Source: Sthenelais limicola
Lineage: Eukaryota > Annelida > Polychaeta > Phyllodocida > Sigalionidae
DNA: 64,000 nucleotides
Assembly (NCBI GenBank): GCA_942159475.1
Contig: OW804099.1
Location: 14,452,999 to 14,516,998 of the forward strand
Direction: 5' to 3'
Positions 1 to 9,363 of the stretch are shown here, piece by piece. The position numbers and the translations under genes are program-made. Positions within the stretch are counted from its first letter, which is position 1. Each line of letters starts with the position of its first letter. Under the pieces are notes generated by a model that did no database searches, had not been told where the DNA came from, and saw nothing but the letters and a program-made list of their open reading frames with translations.

Positions 1-109
1 TCAGAGGGCAAAGGTTTGAAGTCAAAACTCCCCCACTTTTCCCTCCCCTTAAAGGGCCTAAGGAATCATGTGTCAACTACTGTTTGGACAGACGATACTT
101 TATACCTAA

Positions 110-635
110 ATGAGTCACCCTAGTCACCCCATATATCCTGGTTGGTTGGGAGGTCTATACTGGGTGGGTGCACTGTATAAAAGTGTCCCCACAAGTAAAC
201 AAACACCATGTGCGTTTTCTAGTGTTGTGTCCTGGGTAAAAATCAATGTGACTGTAGAAAGTATGCTTGGCATATTGTACTATTATTCTATAAGTTATAT
301 TCCATTCTATCTACTTTATACATAGAGGAGTGAAGCACACGGTCCCAAGCATGATGGCAGTTTTCACTCTTCTACCCACCCTAGTCACTCGATATATCCT
401 GGTTGGTGGGGGAAGGGTCTATAGTGGGTGGGTACCTACCCACCCTAGTCAACCCATGTATCCTGGTTGGTGGGGGGAGGGTCTATAGCAACTCACACAA
501 ATGTAAACAAGTAAACTCCACATGGGTTTTCTAGCGTTATTGTGTCCTGCGTAAAAATCAATGTAACTGTAGAAGGAATGCTACATTATACAGTTATATT
601 ATTATATGTAGTTATATTCCATTCTATCATGTATA
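110..635. repeat. Imperfect direct duplications downstream of the zinc-finger gene
   Basis: A ~50-bp segment beginning CACCCTAGTCA and containing ATCCTGGTTGGT occurs three times, at about 116-168, 378-433 and 440-488. A longer segment containing AAGTAAAC, TTTTCTAG and GTAAAAATCAATGT occurs at about 189-305 and again at 494-630. Together they look like a ~310-bp tandem duplication with a third partial copy. No coding potential is seen in the first 600 bases; the small open frame at 110-325 lies across the repeat and has no recognisable content. Confidence 0.7.
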
Positions 636-926
636 GCATCCTTGATCATATCGAAAATATTATAATAACTTAGATTAATAAATATATATGCTCTTGGGTT
701 TCCAGCTTGTCTACTCCGGGTTCCAGTCTTTACTGTCCTATAGTCACACACAGTACATTTATGAGGCTTTTCCCTAATATGTCTTCTCATGTACCTTCTT
801 AGGTAACGTCACTTCACTGCCCTATAGTCACACTCAGTACATCGAACCGATTTTTTCCAGTGCGGCTGCCCATGTGCTGCCCCAGAGTTGCATTATGCGT
901 TGTCCTATAGTCACACACTAACATTC
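602..926 (-). pseudogene. Decayed C2H2 zinc fingers past the stop of the zinc-finger gene
   Basis: On the minus strand, past the stop at 927, zinc-finger coding sequence continues but the frame changes and stops appear. A fragment with a CTVCDY finger start and an HIREKPH linker can be read near 690-790, and further TGTGACTATAGG finger-start copies lie near 820 and 910. The likely reading is that the gene once had two or three more fingers, lost by frameshift. The run of seven A just before the stop at 927 may mark the break, although the final open finger is complete without the lost part. Confidence 0.6.
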
Positions 927-2948
927 CTATGATTTTTTTCCAGTATGTTTTCTCATGTGACCCCTCAGAGTTCCAGCCTGTGCTGCCCTATAGTCACACA
1001 CAGTACATTTATATGGTTTTTCCCCAGTATGTGTTCTCATGTGATTCTTCATGGTTCCAGTCTTTGCTGCCCTATAGTCACACTGAGTACATTTATAAGG
1101 TTTTGCTCCATCATGCCTTCTCATATGATTATCCAGGTTCCCAGCTGATGCTGCCCTATAGTCACACTGAGTACATGTATAAGGTTTTTCGCCAGTATGT
1201 CTTCTTATGTGTGTAGTCAGGTGTCCGGGGGTTGCTGCCTTATAGTCACACATAGTACATTTATATGGCTTTTCCCCTGTGTGAGTTCTCATGTGAGTCC
1301 TCAGATTTCCAGTCTGTGTTGCGCTGTAGTCACACACAGTACATTTATAAGGCTTTTCGCGTGTGTGTGTTCTCATGTGTACCCTCAGGTTTCCAGCCAG
1401 TGCTGTCCTATAGTCACACATGGTACATTTATAAGGTTTTTCTCCTGTGTGTGTGGTCATGTGTGCCTGCAGGGCTCCAGGCTGTGCTGCCCTATAGTCA
1501 CACTCAGTACAGTGATAAGGCTTTTCACCGGTATGTACTCTCATGTGTCTTGTCAGGGCTTCAATATGTGTTCCTCTGAAGTCACACAGAGTGCATTTAA
1601 ACCGCTTTTCTGCGCTGCGTTTCTTCATGTGGACCTTCGGGTCCACAGCCTGATACACACACACAGGGAGTTCATATGACTTTTTTACAGATTTCATATG
1701 GGTCACTAAATGTTTCTTTAAACTATTAGTCTCTGTAAACCCTCTAACACACACATTGCATTCATGTAGTTTCTCCTCTGTGTGAGTCACACTGTGATGC
1801 ATCATGCCTTCTGACATCAGTAGAGAAGGTGCACTAGTCACACTTGTAGCATTTGCTGCCTGTCCTGTCTCCCCTGTATGAGTCACACTGTGATGCATCA
1901 TGCCTTCTGACATCAGTAGAGAAGGTGCACTAGTCACACTTGTAGCATTTGCTGCCTGTCCTGTCTCCCCTGTATGTGTCACACTGTGATGCATCATGCC
2001 TTCTGACATCAGTAGAGAAGGTGCACAAGTCATACTTGTAGCATTTGCTGCCTGTCCTGTCTCCCCTGTATGAGTCACACTGTGATGCATCATGCCTTCT
2101 GACATCAGTAGAGAAGGTGCACTAGTCACACTTGTAGCATTTGCTGCCTGTCCTGTCTCCCCTGTATGTGTCACACTGTGATGCATCATGCCTTCTGACA
2201 TCAGTAGAGAAGGTGCACAAGTCATACTTGTAGCATTTGCTGCCTGTCCTGTCTCCCCTGTATGAGGCACACTGTGATGCATCATGCCTTCTGACATCAG
2301 TAGAGAAGGTGCACAAGTCATACTTGTAGCAATTGCTGCCTGTCCTGTCTCCTCTGTGTGAGTCACACTGTGATGCATCATGCTTTCTGACATCAGTAGA
2401 GAAGGTGCACTAGTCACACTTGTAGCATTTGCTGCCTGTCCTGTCTCCCCTGTATGTGTCACACTGTGATGCATCATGCCTTCTGACATCAGTAGAGAAG
2501 GTGCACAAGTCATACTTGTAGCATTTGCTGCCTGTCCTGTCTCCCCTGTATGAGGCACACTGTGATGCATCATGCCTTCTGACATCAGTAGAGAAGGTGC
2601 ACAAGTCATACTTGTAGCAATTGCTGCCTGTCCTGTCTCCCCTGTATGAGTCACACTGTGATGCATCATGCCTTCTGACATCAGTAGGGAAGGTGCACTA
2701 GTCACACTTGTAGCATTTGCTGCCTGTCCTGTCTCCCCTGTGTGAGTCACATTGCGATACATTGTTACAGGTACACAATTCACACTTGTAGCATTTGCTG
2801 CCTGTCCTGTCTCCCCTGTATGAGGCACACTGTGATGCATCATGCCTTCTGACATCAGTAGAGAAGGTTCACTAGTCACACTTGTAGCATTTGCTGCCTG
2901 TCCTGTCTCCCCTGTATGAGTCACATTGTGATGCATCATGCCTTCCAA
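927..2948 (-). CDS. C2H2 zinc-finger protein with a 32-residue N-terminal repeat array
   Basis: The 673-residue open frame has two halves. Residues 1-378 are twelve near-identical 32-residue units containing MMHHSVTHTGETGQAA. Residues ~397-670 hold nine intact C2H2 fingers (C-x2-C-x12-H-x3-H) joined by TGEKPYKC linkers, plus one degenerate unit after the first finger that lacks its cysteine pair. Most fingers carry the CDYRAA signature after the second cysteine. By family knowledge this is a nuclear DNA-binding protein, probably a transcription regulator; no KRAB, BTB, SCAN or ZAD domain is visible. The open frame begins at a TTG; the first ATG is at 2939, and a stop lies a short way upstream in frame, so either translation starts at 2939 or an upstream exon joins near 2942. 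Decayed fingers follow the stop. The array could be a young or partly dead member of a large lineage-specific family. Confidence is high for the fingers, low for the start. Confidence 0.8.
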   Translation of the reverse strand: MEGMMHHNVTHTGETGQAANATSVTSEPSLLMSEGMMHHSVPHTGETGQAANATSVNCVPVTMYRNVTHTGETGQAANATSVTSAPSLLMSEGMMHHSVTHTGETGQAAIATSMTCAPSLLMSEGMMHHSVPHTGETGQAANATSMTCAPSLLMSEGMMHHSVTHTGETGQAANATSVTSAPSLLMSESMMHHSVTHTEETGQAAIATSMTCAPSLLMSEGMMHHSVPHTGETGQAANATSMTCAPSLLMSEGMMHHSVTHTGETGQAANATSVTSAPSLLMSEGMMHHSVTHTGETGQAANATSMTCAPSLLMSEGMMHHSVTHTGETGQAANATSVTSAPSLLMSEGMMHHSVTHTGETGQAANATSVTSAPSLLMSEGMMHHSVTHTEEKLHECNVCVRGFTETNSLKKHLVTHMKSVKKSYELPVCVYQAVDPKVHMKKRSAEKRFKCTLCDFRGTHIEALTRHMRVHTGEKPYHCTECDYRAAQPGALQAHMTTHTGEKPYKCTMCDYRTALAGNLRVHMRTHTREKPYKCTVCDYSATQTGNLRTHMRTHTGEKPYKCTMCDYKAATPGHLTTHIRRHTGEKPYTCTQCDYRAASAGNLDNHMRRHDGAKPYKCTQCDYRAAKTGTMKNHMRTHTGEKPYKCTVCDYRAAQAGTLRGHMRKHTGKKS
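1815..2948 (-). repeat. 96-bp coding tandem repeat, 12 copies
   Basis: Twelve head-to-tail units of 96 bp (32 codons) encode the N-terminal half of the zinc-finger protein; the second and third units together are 6 codons short. Units fall into subtypes that alternate (VTSAPSLLM versus MTCAPSLLM; HSVTH versus HSVPH), which points to unequal exchange of multi-unit blocks. The unit contains zinc-finger coding sequence split between two reading frames (see findings). Confidence 0.9.
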
Positions 2949-3168
2949 GATAAGTTGACAAATGTCTCACTCCAACTGCTAAAACCCTGCAAATATATTG
3001 AGATCAAACATCAACATTATCTGTTTAATTGAAATTAATAGATAATATAATGCAGGGTTTCCATACATAGCAAGGCATACCTAGACACAGCATTACATAA
3101 AGGATGAAAGTGGGGCCAAGGCAAAAATACTGAAACATTTCTGGCACAGGGAGTGAGTGAGATTGGTT
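2949..3168. other. Noncoding flank upstream of the zinc-finger gene
   Basis: AT-rich sequence with no open frame of note. On the minus strand a TTTGCAG at about 2987-2993 resembles a splice acceptor, but the sequence after it has a stop in the zinc-finger frame before the repeats begin, so it is not an obvious exon start. No promoter element was recognised. Confidence 0.4.
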
Positions 3169-3339
3169 GCTTTATATTATCAGTAGTGGGAAGGTAGATC
3201 GCTGTGTATCAGGGGAACCGAAGATGAAATGGATGATGAAATAGAGAAGCTCTTTAAATAAAGTTGATGTTGTTTATTATGTAACTCAAGGCTTTCGGGC
3301 TTACTTGCCCTTCATCAGGAGTAGTGTGCTTTATATTAT
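3169..3339 (-). mobile_element. Short Penelope-like terminal fragment with 12-bp target duplication
   Basis: A 147-bp segment (3181-3327) is flanked by perfect 12-bp direct repeats GCTTTATATTAT at 3169-3180 and 3328-3339, the mark of an insertion. On the minus strand it contains CCTGATGAAGGGC, a short loop and GCCCGAAAGC, an arrangement typical of the terminal repeats of Penelope-like retroelements, where CTGATGA and GAAA form a hammerhead-ribozyme core closed by a helix (here GGGC/GCCC). There is no reverse transcriptase. One base between CTGATGA and the helix makes ribozyme activity doubtful. The insertion is well supported; the family call is inference. Confidence 0.5.
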
Positions 3340-3785
3340 GACTGAATGGGTTATTTACTTAGAGCTGGAAGAATACACCCATTCAATAGTTTGTTCATTT
3401 CTGGCCGCCGATGTAAACATGTTTTTGATTGGTCAGTAATGGTCAGTATGGTAACTTCATTGTTGCGCTTGTTGTCAACTGGGAGAACAGCGGAAAACGG
3501 AAACAGAGGCGCCAAACGTAATATTAGACAAAAAATAGAATTTAACAAGAATAAGACCCAAGTAATATTTATTCGGTAAAAATATAGTTGTTAAATCAAA
3601 ATATCTTGTTTCCTTTGCCTTGAATTTAATCAATACATGACATAGTGCTTACCAATCAGAGACGAGCTTACTCCAAGATTCGGCAAGATCAAAATAAAGA
3701 TGGTGCACGTCTTACACATGCGGCCAGCCTAACAGCGTAAAAATATCTTTTTTTAAATATTTCCAAGTCATAGTATAAAGAAAGA
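3340..3785. other. Noncoding, no feature seen
   Basis: AT-rich spacer. A 77-residue open frame (3346-3579, plus strand) has no recognisable motif and runs across a stretch with no other gene signals. Confidence 0.4.
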
Positions 3786-3954
3786 ACTGTACTCGAGATT
3801 AGAACTACTCGTGTAATTCAATGGCTCAAGTTTACACTTTATTTTGCAGCCAATGTGTGACCTGCGGCTGCTTGTTGGATACAAAATTAAGTGTAAACTT
3901 GAGCCATTGATTGATCAGAATCACACTTGTAGTTCTAACCTCTTGTACAGTTCT
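3786..3954. mobile_element. MITE-like inverted repeat, ~168 bp
   Basis: Imperfect inverted repeats of about 65 bp face each other. The left arm starts AACTGTACT and includes AATGGCTCAAGTTTACACTT (about 3821-3840); the right arm includes the reverse complement of that stretch near 3889-3908 and ends GTACAGTT at about 3954. Insertions of a few bases distinguish the arms. There is no coding capacity and no clear target duplication, so the superfamily is unknown. Confidence 0.6.
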
Positions 3955-4767
3955 ATCGAATTACACCCTTATCAACACATTAAAGGTTATATCAAGGGTA
4001 GGAGAGCTGAGAGGGAAGCATAAGACGACTGCAGACAGCTCATGGCACAACATCCGCACACAAAAATGACTGTCTGTAGGGCCGTCAATACGGCCCCTAA
4101 AGTAATACCTTCAAGGCTTAGACAAATGAACATTTAGGTAGGAGGGAGGGAGAGAAGGGCAGGTGGAGGGGGGAGTCATTGACAAGGAGAAAATGAATTT
4201 ATATTCATACGATTAAATAGCCTAAGACTTCCCCAGACTTAACATCAAAATAAAAATCTAGCGTTTACACTTCTGGATGGCAGTGTAGCTCTGTACTCAG
4301 TACTATGTGCTGTTTGTAGAGGCTGCCTATAGGACGGGGAAATTCTGTACTCCATAGGCCCACAGCCAGTCAAGCACATTCCGTCCTCTCAGTCTCTGGG
4401 GCACGGGCAACACCAATCACAATATTGCTAGGCAAATCCAAACGGAATTTGGTAAATCAAAATTGTGACTTTTGAAAATTTGAGAACTTTTGAATATTAG
4501 GTCCTGGGAATTTGGTGGAAATTTTGTTTTCATTGTTTTAAAAACGTGATGCAAAGGAACATCCATTACACTGCTGATATTTAGCAGATAACCTTGAACA
4601 ACGCTTAATGTTAGCGACATGTTATCTGCACTTATCTGTTTTTAACAAAAATGAAAACGTTTAAAAAAAATTAATTCTCAAAAATACTTATTTCAGTAGG
4701 AATAATGAAGACTTTCATCCATGTTACATAATGCTGTTATAGCTACAGTTGTATATTGTGCCTTGGG
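3955..4767. other. Noncoding, no feature seen
   Basis: No gene, RNA or clear repeat is recognised. A purine-rich run near 4140-4180 (GGAGGGAGGGAG and similar) is simple-sequence drift. Confidence 0.4.
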
Positions 4768-4837
4768 TGTGCTGCCCTATAGTCACACTCAGTACAGTGA
4801 TAAGGCTTTTCACCTGTATGTACAGGTGTGCCTTGGG
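4757..4837. repeat. 59-bp dispersed zinc-finger fragment with 11-bp flanking duplication
   Basis: Bases 4768-4826 match the zinc-finger gene at about 1483-1538 over ~55 bp with only one or two differences (CACCTGTATG here, CACCGGTATG there). The fragment is flanked on both sides by TGTGCCTTGGG (4757-4767 and 4827-4837). It carries part of a finger linker and of the CDYRAAQ region and cannot be functional by itself. Confidence 0.75.
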
Positions 4838-6110
4838 CTCATGCAATTCCGTTCGTTCGCTAACGCGAACTCACTAAAAATTGCTATGCCCACGGGAAAT
4901 ATGGGACAACAGATCGTCCCTCGGTCACTTTTGCCTCTATATTGTGACATCCTAAAACTTGGAATATAGAATTTTGTTGCTTCCATTGTATTTTATTTAC
5001 TATTCTTTGTCTCTACTGCCGTAGACTTTCACTATGTATAACGCAATATCAACTTATGTAAACTAAGACTATTGATTTTGTACAACACATTTCATGGATG
5101 AAAAGACCATATTTTGACGGTCAAACCTAAAAATTTGGTAACTAGGAATCTTGACTATGTTTAACGCTTATTATTAGATAGTTCAAAATAGCTGTTAGCT
5201 ATAGATAGATGAGAAGCTGATGTTTACCATAAACTACTTCTACCCTCAACCAAACACCAATAGTGTAGACATCTAGTAAAATAGCCCATGAATTCATTTT
5301 AACATAATAATGTAAAACCAAATCTATCATTCTCAAGTATTTAGGAACCCGCTGGAAGACCCGGAATTAAATTCAGATGTGGGTCTCCTTTTAAAATTGT
5401 GTACAACTCTTTTGTACAAATGAAATTATTTTTAAAGTGAATTGAAATTTATTGAAAAATAATTGGTGGACAGGTAGATATTAACACTATAAATCCCAGA
5501 GGAAAATAATTGATATTGAGGGATTTATTACGTTTACGTTTGACTTGCTGAATCTCACTATTCTGGTAGAACAGTGACGGAATGCATCAGCCCACGAGTA
5601 CCATTATAAAAGTAAAGTCAGGACCATGGATCAACTAGCACCAAGCCGGACTCTCAAATGTGAAACAAATTAAAATGTGGTGGGTGGAAAAACACCTGAC
5701 TAAGCATGGGTGGATTTGTTTAATTGTCAAACTTGCGGACATTATTGGGAGAGTTTTATCTCACCTCACATTACATTTATAAATAGACTCAGTCAAATTA
5801 GGATTATTCTTGGCACCTTCATATCCTCCTCCAATGCACTTACAATTATTCCAAAACAACATGTAATTAATAAGCAACAATTGTGATTATTTTATAGCTT
5901 ATTTTAACATAAATTTGGATGTTTATTTCGTATGATGGTATTGACAAATTTCTGAATTTCCACATCATGTTGCGGAATTGATTTGTATGTGTTGCTAAAG
6001 GGTTATGAATATTTATGAGTGGATAATTAATCTATGTTTGTATTTCTATCACTCAAGCTTGCAATTCATTTGAACATATATTTGTTCAATTTCCCCATCA
6101 CTGTTGTAAC
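4838..6110. other. Noncoding AT-rich spacer
   Basis: No open frame above background, no RNA gene and no strong repeat seen on either strand. Confidence 0.4.
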
Positions 6111-6610
6111 ATGGGAGTAGGGGGTGAGTGGCCGAGCATAATGTTCAGGATATATATCTATGTAATGTGGAAGGAATTGTTGCTAGGCAATAATTCCCCC
6201 GCATTAAACAACAACCATGAGAGAGAACGTGGTATCCCACAACCCCACACCCGGAAGTGGTCTCCTGACCACCCTCCCTCCAGGTGGCTGGTCAAGCCTC
6301 CGGGCTGCGTCCATTCTGCACCCACACACGCTAGAGACAAGACTGAATATAATATTTGCCACCCACCCTCCCTACATCATCAAGAAATTCTATTTTACTA
6401 CAGTAGTTAAACTTGATAGGGCTGGATTGTGGACCTGGACTGAGAAAGTGATAGAGACTTATACAGAACCCCTTGAACATTCACCTCTGCTATAATGTTA
6501 TCTATATACACATATATTGCTCCAATTGACATTGCCTTGTCTTTGTACCACATCCTATATATGTTCACTCTCATAAATATCCCACTACGAAATAAAGACC
6601 TCCAAACGTA
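6111..6610 (+). other. GC-richer block ending in AATAAA, possibly SINE-like or an exonic remnant
   Basis: This stretch stands out from its AT-rich surroundings. It begins GGGGGTGAGTGGCCGAGC, where GTGGCCGAGC resembles the A box of a tRNA-type pol III promoter, has a pyrimidine- and C-rich middle (6240-6380), and ends near AATAAA at about 6591. No convincing B box follows. Three overlapping short open frames show no protein motif, so it is not called as a gene. A tRNA-derived SINE or a fragment of a 3' UTR would both fit. Confidence 0.25.
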
Positions 6611-7215
6611 ACTGGTTGTTTATGTTTTAATTTAGAACTCTGATATAGAACTTATATCTATGTAATGAAGCTTATTATACCAGGGTGGGGTTGGGGTGGG
6701 GGGATTAATCAGCAAAACAAACAGGCCTTCTCTTCTGTCCTATCTACAGACTACACATACTGCAAGCCTAATTCTGCCTTGGCGTAGGGGCCTATATTAA
6801 TTATTGTAGGCCCTACACTACAGCTAGGATGACCTCCATGTCTCTAACACTAGTAACAGTAGCGCACTAACACTACAACACCCTGTTTGATACCTACACA
6901 TGAAAGCGGCTCAATAGTAAACCTACGGCGAACCGCTCTGAGTAGAACTCAAATAGAGTGTAGCCTATGTAATCTGCCTTACTCCCAGCCCCGGGACTGC
7001 GGGGATGATACTGACTAAACTAGGCCGACCCCGAGAGGTTTGAGGTTGTATTGGTGGGTAGAGTTGATGATATAAACGACACATAGCTATACTATTGCAC
7101 GACACAATGTACACAACTACAGAGTAAGAGGAGAACTGACCCAAGCCGTCACAATGGTCGACGAATTACAATAAATCAGGATTTTACTGTCGCAAAGATT
7201 CACTTAGTCTACCGA

Positions 7216-7228
7216 GGCCGCCATCTTG
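7216..7228 (-). promoter_or_regulatory. YY1-type motif, possible promoter-proximal site
   Basis: The minus strand reads CAAGATGGCGGC, the classic YY1 site found just downstream of many animal transcription starts. It sits in a locally GC-rich stretch (about 6,900-7,330) inside AT-rich DNA. The ATG within it opens only a handful of codons. No gene is attached to it in this window. Confidence 0.3.
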
Positions 7229-7329
7229 CTGGAAGTACTGGCGTTTACGACAATCAATATTTAACTTTTACGACATGTGTGGAACCGATGGACGACCCCG
7301 CTTGCAGCTAACAAGAGACTTCGGCTCTT

Positions 7330-8500
7330 GAGTCCACAATCGTAGTAACAAGCATCATTGAGGGTTTGCAATTTTAATCAAGTTTGTCGGTAAATTGAAC
7401 AAAGATAAAATATTTCATGGACCAGCATTTGGGCTAATAGGGGATTTGCATAGGCGCGATTTTGAATCTTGATTCGCATGGAATTATGGGACTAATGGTA
7501 TTGGTAGGCCTACAGTCTAAAATCTAAAGAAAACATGTTATGTTCAGCATGAAATATTTATCAGTGCTCTAATGTCAATATCCATGTGTTATACATGTTT
7601 CCATCACACAAGTCTCCATGTTTCCCAGCATGCATTTGGTTTCCATACATCATTTATACAATATTGGTGAAAACATTCTTGCAATTTTCGATAAATATAT
7701 TCCCAAATATTTGTAAGTCAGATTGCAACAGAATCCATCCCAGGATGCACTGTAAAATACATGCGCAGTGGCACGTGCAAGTCCCCTATTCTGAGCAGTG
7801 TAAATTTTGTATGATGTTTCGGGAAATAGAATGGATTCTGCAGCCATAAATACCGATTAACTGGATGAATTAAATTAATTAAAATGCATATAAGTCCAAT
7901 TAATGATAAAGCTATTTTGGAACAGATTCCTAGATCTACACATAGCCTATCAATGAATTTCAATTATTTTTATATTTCAAATACAAATATTAGTTGTTGA
8001 AATATTTATTCAGTGGAGTATCTTTGTATATAATAATAATACAATAGAATAATTCAAAAAAATAACAATAATTAGAAAACTCTCATGCGTCGCCTATGCA
8101 ATAACAATGAGCAGAACAGATTGAAAGTATACATATTCATATGGAATATGGGGGGAAATGAATGGTCTATCAGTGAAATATCATGCTCCTGTTGGGGATG
8201 TTTTGGTAAAATTGTCTGACAATTTTACATTTGAGGTAGGCCTACATAGACCTATTCATATGCGTTTCAGGAAAATGAGTCACAAGTTGCTAAATTTGAT
8301 TTTGAGATACCATCATAATTGAAAAGAGGAGATCAAGCCGATTCTAATGATGGTAAACAACAGGACGTCTAATACGTATTTCTCTATTTTAAGTTTGATA
8401 AATTTTATTTTTGATGTATCGTGGTAGGTGATTTATTGTTTTATATCGAGAATCCCGGTAGTCTAAGTGGTTTGATGATGATAGGTAGGAATAAAACCCT
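7330..8500. other. Noncoding AT-rich spacer
   Basis: No gene or repeat supported. The open frames near 7586-7963 overlap on both strands and have no recognisable motif. Confidence 0.4.
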
Positions 8501-8519
8501 AATATTAGTTTGGTTTGTT

Positions 8520-8566
8520 TATTCACTAGCTTTCGGGCTGTATGGTGTGCTCTTCATCAGGTCATC
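8520..8566 (-). repeat. Second Penelope-like CTGATGAAG...GAAA motif
   Basis: The minus strand reads CCTGATGAAGAGC, then a short loop and GCCCGAAAGCTAG followed by an AT-rich tail. This is the same arrangement as in the fragment at 3181-3327. Here only the motif is recognisable; the ends and any target duplication were not found. The middle pairs less well (AGAGC against GCCC), so this copy is probably decayed. Confidence 0.35.
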
Positions 8567-8711
8567 AGTTTTTTTTTATTTTTGAAAAATAAAAAAGGTT
8601 TGCAATATCAGTGGGAGGATTATTACTTGTGAAGTAGCTAAATATACTCTATAAAGTGCGCTTAAAAATGCAAGGATATATTTAATACACTGTTTTGGAA
8701 TTTGATACATG

Positions 8712-8841
8712 AGTAGTGTGGGGCGTACGATTATATTCCCCTATAAATGGTCAAAACTCATGCCGACGTAGAAACATCAAAGGGAATTTTTTAAAAAAAT
8801 CACCATTTATAGGGGAATATAATCGTACGCCCCACACTACT
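8712..8841. mobile_element. Hairpin MITE with 40-bp perfect inverted repeats
   Basis: The arms at 8712-8751 and 8802-8841 are exact reverse complements over 40 bp, starting AGTAGTGTGGGGCGTACG, around a 50-bp loop. ACATG lies directly left of the left arm and one base beyond the right arm, so it may be a target duplication. The perfect arms imply a recent insertion or recent arm exchange. There is no coding capacity. Confidence 0.8.
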
Positions 8842-8971
8842 AACATGTATTCATCTGACCTACAGCACTCGATACCTAAATATGGCCTTATTCAACATCA
8901 TGCTCTATGTTACGTGAAAAATATATTATGTGTACACTTCTCATAATAATCCGGATCACCACGACAGATGG

Positions 8972-9023
8972 ATATAGGTCAGATTTTCAGAAAATGTACA
9001 ATTCGCCTTCACCAATCCTCTAA
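8972..9023. mobile_element. Truncated copy of the GGTCAG-ended MITE family
   Basis: Starting at TATAGGTCAGATTTTC, about 50 bp match, in reverse orientation, the right end of the family present at 24.9-26.7 kb, including GAAAATGTACAATTCGCC. It breaks off where the 75/80-bp tandem repeat begins. Confidence 0.6.
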
Positions 9024-9040
9024 ACAATCAAAATAAATAC

Positions 9041-9363
9041 ACATTAGCAGTGAGTCTGGTATGTATATGTATCCTGCAACTAATACCAGCCTCCATATAC
9101 TACTAGTTGTAAATAAATACATGATAGCAGTGAGTCTAGTATTTATATGTATCCTGCAACTAATACCAGCCTCCATATACTACTAGTTGTAAATAAATAC
9201 ATGATAGCAGTGAGTCTAGTATTTATATGTATCCTGCAACTAATACCAGCCTCCATATACTACTAGTTGTAAATAAATACATGATAGCAGTGAGTCTAGT
9301 ATTTATATGTATCCTGCAACTAATACCAGCCTCCATATACTACTAGTTGTAAATAAATACATT
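9041..9363. repeat. 80-bp tandem repeat, left block (4 units)
   Basis: Units start at 9041, 9121, 9201 and 9281, each with GCAGTGAGTCT, GTATCCTGCAACTAATACC and CTACTAGTTGTAAATAAA. The fourth unit is followed directly by the retrotransposon LTR at 9364. The same repeat resumes at about 24,335, on the far side of the element. Confidence 0.9.

Noticed and set aside
929..1679. Plus-strand open frames of 67-160 residues across the zinc-finger array
   Set aside because: They are antisense shadows of the minus-strand fingers, with the same periodicity.
2122..2604. Two 64-residue minus-strand frames reading CTFSTDVRRHDASQC
   Set aside because: These are the +1 frame of the 96-bp repeat. They are interrupted by stops in most units, so they are not genes, though they show the repeat's zinc-finger origin.
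6120..6200. tRNA gene
   Set aside because: GTGGCCGAGC resembles an A box but no B box, acceptor pairing or cloverleaf could be found.
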